In this document: positions 7,651 through 15,275 of the stretch, one piece after another | Layout: every line of letters begins with the position of its first letter | Position numbering within the stretch: position 1 is the first letter of the stretch | Notes under the pieces: model-generated | Database searches by the model: none | Seen by the model: only the letters and a program-made list of their open reading frames with translations | Told to the model about the DNA's origin: nothing | NCBI GenBank assembly: GCA_021323535.1 | Contig: JAJONO010000050.1 | Location: 1-34,189 of the forward strand | Source of the DNA: Bacteroidota bacterium | GTDB lineage: Bacteria; Bacteroidota; Bacteroidia; B-17B0; Aurantibacillaceae | Length of the DNA: 34,189 nucleotides | Direction of reading: 5' to 3' | Position numbers and translations under genes: made by a program

Positions 7651-8565
7651 TTAAAAAAGTCCGTATCTCGCCTCATACCCTGCATTGCCCTGCAACCCTC
7701 CGCTATGAACCACAAGAATTTTTGATCCAGGAATAAGTTTTTGTTTTTTTATAAGATCAAACACTGCATAAAAAAGTTTTGCGGTATAAATATAGTCAAG
7801 AGGGATGTTTGTTTTTTCCTCAAAATCCTTTTTAAATTCAAGAAGAGAATCATTATGTTTTGCATACCCTCCGCAATGATAACCCTCCAGGATGGTAGAA
7901 GCTGAAATAAGATCTGATGAACTTTCCGAAACAGGTTTTGATCCGAATTCTTTTATCCAGCGATTGGCGTCGTTAATTAATTTATTTTCCCCCTTAAGAA
8001 CTGAAACACCTATAATTTTTTGTTCGGGAGCCGCAGTTATTTTTATTCCCGCAAACGTGGCGCCTGTTCCTGCTGCACAAAGTACATAATCATATTCTTT
8101 TAATTTAGGAGTAATAATATCGGTACAACCTTTTACACCTTCAAAATTACTCCCTCCTTCGGGAATCATATAAAAATCTCCGAATTTATCTTTCAGTTCG
8201 AAAATAATTTCATCCTCCGTTTTCCGCTTATATTTTTCTCTTGATATGAAATGTAATCGCGATTCGCATTGTTGCGCAAATTGTAATGTAGGTGATTTTT
8301 CGATGTCACTGTCCTCACCCCTAATAACGCAGATCAGGTGAAGATTGTACAATTTACTGATGGCGGCACACGAAAAAATATGATTGGAGTGAGCACCGCC
8401 AAATGTGAGAATTTTCAGGCCAAGCGCTTTTGCCTTCTGTATATTGTATTTTAACTTGAAGAATTTATTTCCACCAAAACGACGATGAATAAGATCAAGG
8501 CGGAGAACGTCTAAATTAATTCCATCATAAGTCACATGATTTATTATAGGCTCGTATTTGATCAT
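7651..8565 (-). CDS. PLP-dependent D-cysteine desulfhydrase / ACC deaminase family enzyme
   Basis: 304-residue fold-type II PLP enzyme. GGNKFFKLKYN carries the presumed PLP lysine (K37), matching the GNKxRKL motif of the family. GGAHSNH (about 56-62) and the glycine-rich AAGTGATFAG loop bind the cofactor phosphate. The length is slightly short of the usual 320-340. Family members break D-cysteine into pyruvate, sulphide and ammonia, or open the ring of 1-aminocyclopropane-1-carboxylate. The residues that separate the two activities cannot be judged reliably here; D-cysteine desulfhydrase is the more common assignment outside plant-associated bacteria. It lies 55 bp after pepT on the same strand, with a TCATCCT repeat in the gap, so it may or may not share its transcript. 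Probably cytoplasmic. Confidence 0.85.
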   Translation of the reverse strand: MIKYEPIINHVTYDGINLDVLRLDLIHRRFGGNKFFKLKYNIQKAKALGLKILTFGGAHSNHIFSCAAISKLYNLHLICVIRGEDSDIEKSPTLQFAQQCESRLHFISREKYKRKTEDEIIFELKDKFGDFYMIPEGGSNFEGVKGCTDIITPKLKEYDYVLCAAGTGATFAGIKITAAPEQKIIGVSVLKGENKLINDANRWIKEFGSKPVSESSSDLISASTILEGYHCGGYAKHNDSLLEFKKDFEEKTNIPLDYIYTAKLFYAVFDLIKKQKLIPGSKILVVHSGGLQGNAGYEARYGLF

Positions 8566-8580
8566 TTCGTTTAGGACAGA

Positions 8581-8600
8581 TCCCTCCTTCGTCAGGATGA
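8581..8600 (-). repeat. TCATCCT-type intergenic repeat copy
   Basis: On the minus strand this reads TCATCCTGACGAAGGAGGGA. It corresponds to the copy at 3841-3860 on the plus strand (TCATCCTAACGCAGGAAGGA), differing at four of 20 positions. The arms can form only a weak hairpin here (ATCC/GGAT). It sits between pepT and the desulfhydrase gene. Confidence 0.6.
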
Positions 8601-8620
8601 TATTTTGTATTGTGAGTTTG

Positions 8621-9868
8621 TTAGCTTTTCTCCTCCCAGATACTCACCAAATGCACAATAGTCTCCGTGGCCTTTTGCATGTCCTGAACACTCACCCACT
8701 CCTGCTTGCTGTGAAACGCATGTTCGCCGGCGTAAATATTCGGACAAGGCAACCCCATGAACGATAAACGCGAACCATCAGTTCCCCCGCGGATACTCGA
8801 CAGTACAGGTTTTACTCCCGTACGTTGAATGGCTTCAAGTGCATAGTCCACTACCTGGGGACATGTATCCAGTATTTCTTTCATGTTGCGGTATTGTTCT
8901 ATGACTTTAAATTCGTAGCTGCATTTATTATAATTTGTAAGAACACTTACTGCTATCTTTCTGAGTTCGTCTTCCAATTGCAGTAGCGTTGTGGTATCAA
9001 AAGCACGCACAATGAATTTGATCTCTACCTGTTCCAGTCCTCCATTGATCGCTGTAGGATGTATGAACGGTTGTTTTTTCTCGGTAGTTTCAGGAGTTTT
9101 ATCTTTCGGAATTCTGTTTATAATTTCAGCTGCAATTTTTATAGCGTGTTGCATTTTATCTTTCGCGAATCCTGGATGCGTTGGAAATCCTTTTATGATA
9201 ATTGAAACGGCATCGGCGCTGAATGTTTCGTTTTCAATGTGGCCGAGTGTTTCGCCATCCATGGTATAACCAAAATCAGCAGCGAGCTTTTTAATGTTCA
9301 CTTTATCGGCGCCTCTTCCAATTTCTTCATCGGGCGTAAATAATAAACGAATCTTTCCGTGTTTTACTTCGGGATGAGTCATTAAATAATTTGCAGCATC
9401 CATGATCTCCGCCAGACCAGCCTTATTATCAGCGCCAAGCAGCGTGGTTCCGTCGGCTGTTACAATATCGTTTCCAATTTGCGCAGCGAGTGCAGGATGT
9501 TCAGAAAATTTTATAATCTGAGTCTTATCGTTTGGGAGGACAATATCTTTTCCATCAAATTTTTTATGTATCACAGGATTTACATTGGTGCCGCTGCAAT
9601 CCGGAGATGTATCCATGTGCGAACAAAAACAAATAACAGGAACTTTTTTAGTTGTGTTGCCCTCAATAGTGGCGTACACGTAACCGTGCTCATCCATTTC
9701 GGCATCTTTAATTCCCATGGCTTTAAGTTCTTCTACAAGAACTTTACCCAGGTTCTTTTGTTTTTCGGTACTCGGACAGGTAGGTGAATCGGGATCAGAT
9801 TGTGTATCAATCTTAGCGTATTTTACAAAGCGGTCGGTTACTGTGAAGTTATAATTATTGAAATTCAT
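8621..9868 (-). CDS. pepT: Peptidase T (tripeptide aminopeptidase)
   Basis: 415 residues, the usual PepT length. It is an M20-family zinc exopeptidase that removes the N-terminal residue from tripeptides in the cytoplasm. Visible motifs in order: CFCSHMDTSPD (first metal His and Asp), a GADNKAGLAEIM block (bridging Asp), TPDEEIGRG (catalytic and metal Glu), a dimerisation segment with the FPTHPGFAKDKM motif typical of PepT, RGGTDGS, and the final HSKQEWV with a metal His. The start at 9868 is followed by MNFNNYNFTVTDRFVKY, the normal beginning. The DUF6629-like gene is divergent, 144 bp away. I found no convincing promoter in that gap. Confidence 0.95.
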   Translation of the reverse strand: MNFNNYNFTVTDRFVKYAKIDTQSDPDSPTCPSTEKQKNLGKVLVEELKAMGIKDAEMDEHGYVYATIEGNTTKKVPVICFCSHMDTSPDCSGTNVNPVIHKKFDGKDIVLPNDKTQIIKFSEHPALAAQIGNDIVTADGTTLLGADNKAGLAEIMDAANYLMTHPEVKHGKIRLLFTPDEEIGRGADKVNIKKLAADFGYTMDGETLGHIENETFSADAVSIIIKGFPTHPGFAKDKMQHAIKIAAEIINRIPKDKTPETTEKKQPFIHPTAINGGLEQVEIKFIVRAFDTTTLLQLEDELRKIAVSVLTNYNKCSYEFKVIEQYRNMKEILDTCPQVVDYALEAIQRTGVKPVLSSIRGGTDGSRLSFMGLPCPNIYAGEHAFHSKQEWVSVQDMQKATETIVHLVSIWEEKS

Positions 9869-10012
9869 AAACGGTTGTTAATGAAGTGAAATTAATCATC
9901 CTGAAGTATGCCTGCAAGTATTTTTATGGCACTCTTTCAAAAAACGGGCAAAGAACTCCTCATCTTTCAGTGGAACAAATTATTCAGCGATAAAGATAAA
10001 CAAGCTAATATT

Positions 10013-10702
10013 ATGTGCTTTTCAGCCACAGCGAGTTTTACAGCCGGAGGATTACTTCTTGCAACAGGAACTGCTTCCATCGCCAAATCCAAAGAGCCTT
10101 CGCAACTTGCTTTTGCGTCTATACCATTTCTTTTTTCGCTGCAACAGTTTACAGAGGGATTTCTCTGGCTCAACTTCAAGTATGGTTATTTCCAAGGTTG
10201 GGAACAAGCACTCACCATTATTTTTATTTTGTTCGCGCAAATGATATGGCCTGTTTTTATTCCTTTATCTTTTCTACTTCTTGAAAAGCATAAGGTTCGA
10301 AAGAGAGTACCTCAGTCGTTTACACTGCTTGGAATTTTAATGTCGCTTTACATACTCGTTTGTTTGTTCATATACCCGGTACAGTCAGAGGTAGGCCAAT
10401 ATCACATTTATTATAAAGTCAGTTATCCCGACCTTTAGGGATACGGGGGCATATTTTATTTTATCGTGATTGTTTTACCTCCTCTTGTTTCAAGCGCAAA
10501 AGGCACGTGGATCATAGGCGTTCTGAATCTATTGGCGTTAATTATTTCGAAAGTATATTTCAAAGATCATGTGATCTCTGTATGGTGTTTTATAGCAGCA
10601 ATAATAAGTGCTGTTATTTTTATACTTGTTCTTGAAATGAATAAAAAAAGGAGACGGGAGCCCGTTATTACTTCACAAGCTTCGCGTATTCCTCGTCATT
10701 AG
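10013..10702 (+). pseudogene. DUF6629-like membrane protein gene interrupted by an in-frame TAG
   Basis: Translation from ATG 10013 begins MCFSATASFTAGG, the characteristic opening of this membrane protein family. It runs through FLFSLQQFTEGFLWL and several hydrophobic helices to SYPDL, where TAG at 10436-10438 stops it at 141 residues. The same frame then stays open through GYGGIFYFIVIVLPPLVSS, two more hydrophobic helices and a basic tail to TAG at 10700-10702. The total is 229 codons, matching the size I expect for the family. The simplest reading is a single nonsense change (for example TAC or TAT to TAG). The upstream in-frame ATG at 9908 would add 35 residues not found in the family and is rejected. 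The last 35 bp overlap the convergent VOC gene. The family function is unknown. Confidence 0.8.
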
Positions 10703-11057
10703 GCTCCCACAACTCTATCTTATTGCTTTCGGGATCCATAATATGAGCGAATTTACCATATTCGAAAATCTGCATTTCGCCAACAGGATTTATTCCTTCT
10801 TCCTGCAATTGTTTGAGGAGAAGTTCGAGATTATCAACCCTGAAGTTGATCATGAATTCTTTTTGAGAAGGGTCGAAATATTGGGTCTCTTGTTTAAAGG
10901 TTCCCCAGACTGTATGTCCCTCTGTTTTATTCCAGGAAAAAGAAGCGCCGTAATCTTCAACTGCAATTCCTAAATGTTTGTGGTACCACTCGCGAAGAGC
11001 TTTTCCATCTTTACATTTGAAGAACACGCCGCCTATTCCCGTAGCTTTTGCTCTCAT
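10668..11057 (-). CDS. VOC (glyoxalase/dioxygenase-fold) family protein
   Basis: 129 residues forming one vicinal-oxygen-chelate unit of paired beta-alpha-beta-beta-beta modules. The N-terminal half holds GIGGVFFKCKDGKALREWYHKHLGI; the C-terminal half ends with FAHIMDPESNKIELWEP, where the last Glu is a usual metal ligand. Members act as glyoxalases, fosfomycin-type resistance enzymes or dioxygenases. The substrate cannot be told from sequence. It starts 3 nt after the clpX stop, so the two genes are very probably cotranscribed. Its end overlaps the convergent DUF6629-like gene by 35 bp. Confidence 0.85.
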   Translation of the reverse strand: MRAKATGIGGVFFKCKDGKALREWYHKHLGIAVEDYGASFSWNKTEGHTVWGTFKQETQYFDPSQKEFMINFRVDNLELLLKQLQEEGINPVGEMQIFEYGKFAHIMDPESNKIELWEPNDEEYAKLVK

Positions 11058-11060
11058 AAA

Positions 11061-12302
11061 TTACGCAACGTGTAAATGATTCAGCTTGGCTGATTTTAAC
11101 TTATCGAGAGCGTAATCCAAACTAACTGTAAACTGTTTCGTTTGTTTTTCATCACCCGGTAAGGTGAACATGATATCCGTCATGATAGCTTCGCAGATAC
11201 CACGCAGTCCACGCGCGCCGAGTTTAAATTCAATGGCTTTATCAACTATAAGATCAAGAACCGCGTCTTCAAATTCGAGTTTGGTTCCTTCCATCTTGAA
11301 CAGTTGTTTGTATTGCTTGATGATGGCGTTCTTAGGCTCGGTAAGGATCTGGCGAAGCGCCTCTTTGTCTAATGGCTTTAAGTGTGTAAGAACAGGGAGA
11401 CGACCAATTAATTCAGGAATTAACCCGAATGATTTTAAATCCTGGGGAGAAACGTATTGTAATAGATTTCCTTTATCGATTTTTTCGTTGTTCACGCTGG
11501 CCGAATATCCTACCGCGGAAGTATTAAGACGGTTAGCGATTTTTTTCTCGATACCATCAAAAGCGCCGCCGCAAATGAAGAGAATATTTTTAGTGTTTAC
11601 CTGGATCATTTTAGCGTCCGGGTGTTTTCTTCCTCCCTGAGGGGGAACGTTTGCAATAGAATCTTCGAGAAGTTTTAAAAGGGCCTGTTGTGTACCTTCT
11701 TTAATATCTCGGGTAAGAGAAGGATTATCTCCTTTTCTTGAGATCTTGTCAATTTCATCAATGAAAACAATTCCTCTTTCAGCGGCAGCCACATCATAAT
11801 CGGCAGCCTGTAAAAGACGTGTGATAATACTTTCCACATCTTCACCCACATAACCTGCTTCTGTAAATACAGTAGCGTCGGCAATGCAGAAAGGAACATT
11901 TAATAGTTTGGCAATGGTGCGCGCCATTAACGTTTTTCCGGTTCCGGTTTCACCAACGAGAATAAGATTGCTTTTATCAATTTCTATTTCTTCCTTGTTA
12001 TCTTTAGTAACATGAGAAATTCGTTTGAAGTGATTGTATACAGCCACGCTCAGGATTTTTTTAGCATCATCCTGACCAATGATATATTCGTCAAGCTTGG
12101 CTTTAATAGCCTGCGGTTTTAATAAGTTGAGTGAATGCTGGATCTGTTGTTTCTGGTCGCCCGAACTTTCTTCTTTAATGAGGTTATAAGCCTGTGTGAT
12201 GCAATTATCACAAACATGGCCATTTATACCTGCAATGAGGATCTTTGCTTCTTTTTTGTCGCGGTTACAAAGCGAACATTTTAAAACGGTATCTTTTGCC
12301 AT
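11061..12302 (-). CDS. clpX: ATP-dependent Clp protease ATP-binding subunit ClpX
   Basis: 413 residues, the usual length. ClpX is the hexameric unfoldase that feeds proteins to ClpP. It has the N-terminal zinc-binding domain with Cys 9, 12, 31 and 34, then the AAA+ module: Walker A GETGTGKT (117-124), pore loop GYVGED (from 150), Walker B IVFIDEID (178-185), the RKGDNPSLTRDI segment, and the C-terminal small domain with GARGLRGICE (sensor 2). The ClpP-contact loop reads VGYSA rather than the E. coli IGFGA, a variation I believe is common in this phylum. clpP is not adjacent. The VOC gene follows 3 nt after the stop. A candidate -7 box TATCTTTA lies at 12322-12329. Confidence 0.97.
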   Translation of the reverse strand: MAKDTVLKCSLCNRDKKEAKILIAGINGHVCDNCITQAYNLIKEESSGDQKQQIQHSLNLLKPQAIKAKLDEYIIGQDDAKKILSVAVYNHFKRISHVTKDNKEEIEIDKSNLILVGETGTGKTLMARTIAKLLNVPFCIADATVFTEAGYVGEDVESIITRLLQAADYDVAAAERGIVFIDEIDKISRKGDNPSLTRDIKEGTQQALLKLLEDSIANVPPQGGRKHPDAKMIQVNTKNILFICGGAFDGIEKKIANRLNTSAVGYSASVNNEKIDKGNLLQYVSPQDLKSFGLIPELIGRLPVLTHLKPLDKEALRQILTEPKNAIIKQYKQLFKMEGTKLEFEDAVLDLIVDKAIEFKLGARGLRGICEAIMTDIMFTLPGDEKQTKQFTVSLDYALDKLKSAKLNHLHVA

Positions 12303-12321
12303 TTTATTAATTTACAAGATA

Positions 12322-12329
12322 TAAAGATA
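12322..12329 (-). promoter_or_regulatory. Candidate -7 box for clpX
   Basis: Minus-strand TATCTTTA, a 7-of-8 match to TAnnTTTG, 19 nt before the clpX start. No clear -33 box is seen. Confidence 0.35.
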
Positions 12330-12430
12330 CACAAATTTCGTGGTCCTTAAATCACATTATTTCTAATTTTGCCTGATTTTACGGTCTTTTGCCGCCTCAT
12401 GGCGTATGTATAACCTAAATTAACAGATAC

Positions 12431-12454
12431 AGACATCCCAGAACAGGAATGTCT
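12431..12454. terminator. Candidate hairpin between the AHSA1-like gene and clpX
   Basis: AGACAT at 12431-12436 pairs with ATGTCT at 12449-12454, and a further CC/GG pair follows after one mismatch. It lies downstream of the leftward AHSA1-like gene. There is no long T-run, so this is a weak terminator call. Confidence 0.35.
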
Positions 12455-12474
12455 TCTCATTCTTGCAGAATGGA

Positions 12475-12867
12475 CTAATTTTCGTAATACTTCTTCATAT
12501 GCGTGAAGTAGTAATCTTTCCAGCCTTTTTTATAGCGCTCTCCTTGTCCGTCGGGAATATTACTGTGAGCAAGGGAAACTAAAGTGTAATCTTCTTTCTG
12601 CGTAAACAATAATTCGATCACCGAATCTTCATCGCTCGGATCGAATTCTGAAGTGCGCCATTTTTGAATAATTTTTTTGTGCGGGAATATTTCAACGTTG
12701 GTTCCGGTAATGTAACCATCGTGCGCCGAAAAACTTCCTCCTTCACTGGGACTGGTCTTTGCCTCGGCCCCCCCTGTAAAATCAGAATGCGTTTTGCTGC
12801 TTAACCAGCCTGTAAACACATCCTTGGCTTTACAATTTAATTTTACGGTTATTTTGAACTTTTCCAT
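12475..12867 (-). CDS. SRPBCC / AHSA1-like domain protein
   Basis: 130 residues of a single START-like (Bet v 1 fold) domain. It has the usual features of the AHSA1 group: an opening strand ITVKLNCKAKDVFTGWLSS, the G-G-x-F-x-A-x-DGYITGTNVEI stretch, IIQKWRTSEF, and a final amphipathic helix GWKDYYFTHMKKYYEN. This fold binds hydrophobic ligands or acts as a co-chaperone domain (Aha1). The ligand here is unknown. It begins 2 nt after the dxs stop and is therefore probably cotranscribed with it, though I see no functional link to isoprenoid synthesis. Confidence 0.85.
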   Translation of the reverse strand: MEKFKITVKLNCKAKDVFTGWLSSKTHSDFTGGAEAKTSPSEGGSFSAHDGYITGTNVEIFPHKKIIQKWRTSEFDPSDEDSVIELLFTQKEDYTLVSLAHSNIPDGQGERYKKGWKDYYFTHMKKYYEN

Positions 12868-12869
12868 TT

Positions 12870-14825
12870 TTACTTAGTACTGATTTTATAATCTTTTTTG
12901 TCTTTTAATATTTCAATCACATTTTCAGCAATTTGCTCCGGAGAGAATCCACACTCTTCATACAGTTGCGATTGCTCACCGTGTTCGATCCATTTATCAG
13001 GAATACCTAGGCGCATAACCCTGGCCGAATAATCATTCTCAGCCATAAATTCAAGAACTGCCGACCCCATTCCGCCCATAATACAACCATCTTCAACCGT
13101 GATTACTTTTTTGTAACGCGAAAATACTTCATGTAGCATTGCTTCATCGATCGGTTTAACGAATCGCATATCATAATGAGCCGGATCTATTCCCTGCTCC
13201 TTTAATTTATCAATGGCTTTTGTAACGAGATTACCAGGGTGCCCAAACGAAAGTATGGCCACATCTTTGCCATCTTTTATTTTTCTTCCTTTTCCGATCT
13301 CTATTTTTTGAAACGGCGTTTTCCATTCCACCATCACACCATTACCACGGGGATAACGAATACTGAACGGACCAACTGTTTCATCGAGCTGAGCCGTGAA
13401 CATTAAATTCCTGAGTTCCTCTTCATTCATTGGCGCGCTTACGATCATGTTCGGAATACAACGGAAATACGCAATATCAAATGCTCCATGATGTGTTGGG
13501 CCATCGGCTCCTGCTAATCCTCCCCTGTCGAGACAGAAAACAACTTTTAGATTCTGAAGCGCTACATCGTGCAACACCTGATCGTAGGCTCTTTGCATGA
13601 ACGAAGAATAAATATTACAGAAAGGTATCAAACCCTGTGATGCTAAGCCAGCACTGAATGTTACAGCGTGTTGCTCTGCAATACCCACGTCAAAAGCCCT
13701 GTCTGGCATCGCTTTCATCATAATGTTGAGCGAACAACCCGAAGGCATTGCGGGAGTAATACCCATTACTTTCTTATTTTTCTCTGCAAGCTCCACCATG
13801 GTGTGACCAAACACATCCTGGTATTTCGGAGGCTGAGGATTTTTTGGAGTTACTTTAATAATTTCTCCGGTATCCTTGTTAAACAACCCCGGCGAGTGCC
13901 AGATCGTTTCATTTCCTTCTTCACTGAATTTATATCCTTTTCCTTTTTTGGTAAGAACGTGCAACAATTTAGGACCAGGAATATCTTTTAAATCTGCTAA
14001 TATTTTTGTGAGGCGAACAACATCGTGTCCGTCAACAGGACCAAAATATCTGAACTTTAACGACTCAAATAAATTAGATTGTTTCAATAAACCGGTTTTG
14101 ATCGAGTTCTCTACCTTACTTGCAATTTCCTGCGCGTTAGGACCAAACTTGCTTATCTTACCCAGTAATTCCCAGATCTTGTCTTTGGCTTTATTGTATG
14201 TATGAGAAGTAGTAATGTCGGTAAGATATTCTTTAAGCGCACCAACATTAGGGTCAATGCTCATGCAATTGTCATTAAGAATAACGAGAAGATTCGCATT
14301 CTCAACACCCGCGTGGTTCAATCCTTCAAAAGCGAGACCGGCAGTCATAGCGCCATCGCCAATAACCGCGATATGCTGTTTGTTTTTAATGTTATTGTAT
14401 TTGCTCGCAACCGCCATTCCAAGCGCCGCGCTGATAGAAGTAGATGAATGCCCTACCCCGAATGTGTCGTAAATGCTTTCGCTTCTCTTTGGAAAACCGC
14501 TGATTCCCTTGTAAACACGATTGGTATGAAACACATCGCGACGGCCGGTAAGGATCTTATGTCCGTAAGCCTGGTGACCCACATCCCACACCAACTGGTC
14601 GGTTGGCGTATTGAATATATAGTGCAGGGCCACCGTCAGTTCAACTACGCCGAGAGAGGCACCAAAGTGGCCACCTTTAACTGAAACGAGGTCGATGATG
14701 TATTGGCGTAATTCGGAACTAAGTTGTTCTAACTGATCTTCCCGGAGTTTTTTAAGATCATCCGGTGAATTGATTTTAGCCAATAATTCACCCGGAATAA
14801 AGCCGGAACCTTTTACAATTTCCAT
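12870..14825 (-). CDS. dxs: 1-deoxy-D-xylulose-5-phosphate synthase (Dxs)
   Basis: 651 residues. Dxs joins pyruvate and glyceraldehyde 3-phosphate in a thiamine-diphosphate reaction, the first step of the MEP route to isoprenoids. The TPP-binding domain shows GGHFGASLG, the VGHSSTSISAALGMA segment, GDGAMTAGLAFEGLNHAG and ILNDNCMSI. The middle domain has DVGIAEQHAVTFSAGLA with the catalytic Glu, then DRGGLAGADGPTHHG. The C-terminal transketolase domain ends with GIPDKWIEHGEQSQLYEECG. I chose ATG 14825 over the GTG two codons upstream (14831) because that GTG overlaps the last base of the -7 box. With that box at 14831-14838, the mRNA may have almost no leader. The AHSA1-like gene follows. Confidence 0.96.
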   Translation of the reverse strand: MEIVKGSGFIPGELLAKINSPDDLKKLREDQLEQLSSELRQYIIDLVSVKGGHFGASLGVVELTVALHYIFNTPTDQLVWDVGHQAYGHKILTGRRDVFHTNRVYKGISGFPKRSESIYDTFGVGHSSTSISAALGMAVASKYNNIKNKQHIAVIGDGAMTAGLAFEGLNHAGVENANLLVILNDNCMSIDPNVGALKEYLTDITTSHTYNKAKDKIWELLGKISKFGPNAQEIASKVENSIKTGLLKQSNLFESLKFRYFGPVDGHDVVRLTKILADLKDIPGPKLLHVLTKKGKGYKFSEEGNETIWHSPGLFNKDTGEIIKVTPKNPQPPKYQDVFGHTMVELAEKNKKVMGITPAMPSGCSLNIMMKAMPDRAFDVGIAEQHAVTFSAGLASQGLIPFCNIYSSFMQRAYDQVLHDVALQNLKVVFCLDRGGLAGADGPTHHGAFDIAYFRCIPNMIVSAPMNEEELRNLMFTAQLDETVGPFSIRYPRGNGVMVEWKTPFQKIEIGKGRKIKDGKDVAILSFGHPGNLVTKAIDKLKEQGIDPAHYDMRFVKPIDEAMLHEVFSRYKKVITVEDGCIMGGMGSAVLEFMAENDYSARVMRLGIPDKWIEHGEQSQLYEECGFSPEQIAENVIEILKDKKDYKISTK

Positions 14826-14830
14826 TAGCA

Positions 14831-14861
14831 CAAATATATGATAATTTATCTGTTTTTCTAA
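14831..14861 (-). promoter_or_regulatory. Promoter of dxs, -7 box 5 nt before the start codon
   Basis: Minus-strand TTAG at 14861-14858 (3 of 4 to TTTG), a 19-bp spacer and a full-match TATATTTG at 14838-14831, then TGCTA and ATG at 14825. This geometry predicts a leaderless or nearly leaderless mRNA. Confidence 0.6.
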
Positions 14862-15029
14862 CGGGATTTAGCCAACAGTATTGCTGGTTTAAGCTCCAAT
14901 AAATGTTAATAAAATCAGGTAGAAATCCCCGAAAAACGGAAGATGGAAAATGTATAATGGAAAATGTTATTGAGAGCCCCTTCATTGTTCTCAATACATC
15001 TTAATACCGCCCTCAAAAAACAAACTACG

Positions 15030-15207
15030 TTCAACCCCCTTCAGGGTTGTGACGCAAAAAACAAATTCTTTTGCTATTCACATTTGACTCCTCTGGAGTC
15101 AGAACTAATTATTTTAATATCCGGGCCTTCATGTTTAGGAACTCCGAAGGAGTTTAATGTGAATAGACAAGGAATTCCAAAATTATAACAACCCTGAAGG
15201 GGCTGAA
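15030..15207. repeat. 178-bp foldback element with nested inverted repeats
   Basis: The ends are inverted copies: a 21-nt arm at 15030-15050 and a 20-nt arm at 15188-15207, sharing a perfect 15-bp core (ACAACCCTGAAGGGG on the right). Inside, CTATTCACATT (15074-15084) pairs perfectly with AATGTGAATAG (15156-15166). Within that are two hairpins: TGACTCC-TCT-GGAGTCA (15085-15101) and AACTCC-GAA-GGAGTT (15140-15154). The whole can fold as a long stem closing a junction with two short arms. It has no reading frame of note. It resembles the hairpin-rich non-autonomous repeats of Bacteroidota, but the family is not identified. Confidence 0.85.
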
Positions 15208-15224
15208 TAGGATGTATAATAGAA

Positions 15225-15241
15225 GGTGTAAAGATTACACC
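15225..15241 (-). terminator. Hairpin downstream of the LytTR regulator gene
   Basis: GGTGTAA (15225-15231) and TTACACC (15235-15241) form a perfect 7-bp stem with a 3-nt loop, 34 bp beyond the regulator stop. On the minus strand a T-rich stretch (TTCTATTATA) follows. Plausible terminator of the four-gene operon. Confidence 0.5.
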
Positions 15242-15275
15242 GCAACATTTTCCATTTTCCCTCTTCCATTTTACA

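Larger units (their letters stand above)
14956..15256. repeat. Outer inverted repeat around the dxs-side foldback element
   Basis: AATGGAAAATGTT at 14956-14968 is matched by its perfect reverse complement at 15244-15256. Both sit in wider GGAAAATG-rich stretches (14941-14968 and 15244-15275). Inside the left arm a small hairpin, TATTGAGA (14968-14975) with TCTCAATA (14989-14996), is perfect over 8 bp. The 450-bp gap between dxs and the regulator gene holds no gene; it is occupied by these nested repeats. Confidence 0.7.

Noticed and set aside
9908-10012. Upstream ATG for the DUF6629-like gene
   Set aside because: The family starts MCFSATASF at 10013; the extension has no such support.
10436-10438. 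Selenocysteine or pyrrolysine recoding at the internal stop
   Set aside because: The codon is TAG, not TGA, no recoding hairpin is visible, and nothing in the family suggests a special residue here.
14826-14900. Thiamine or other riboswitch before dxs
   Set aside because: The -7 box lies 5 nt from the start codon, leaving no leader to hold one, and no TPP-box motifs are seen.
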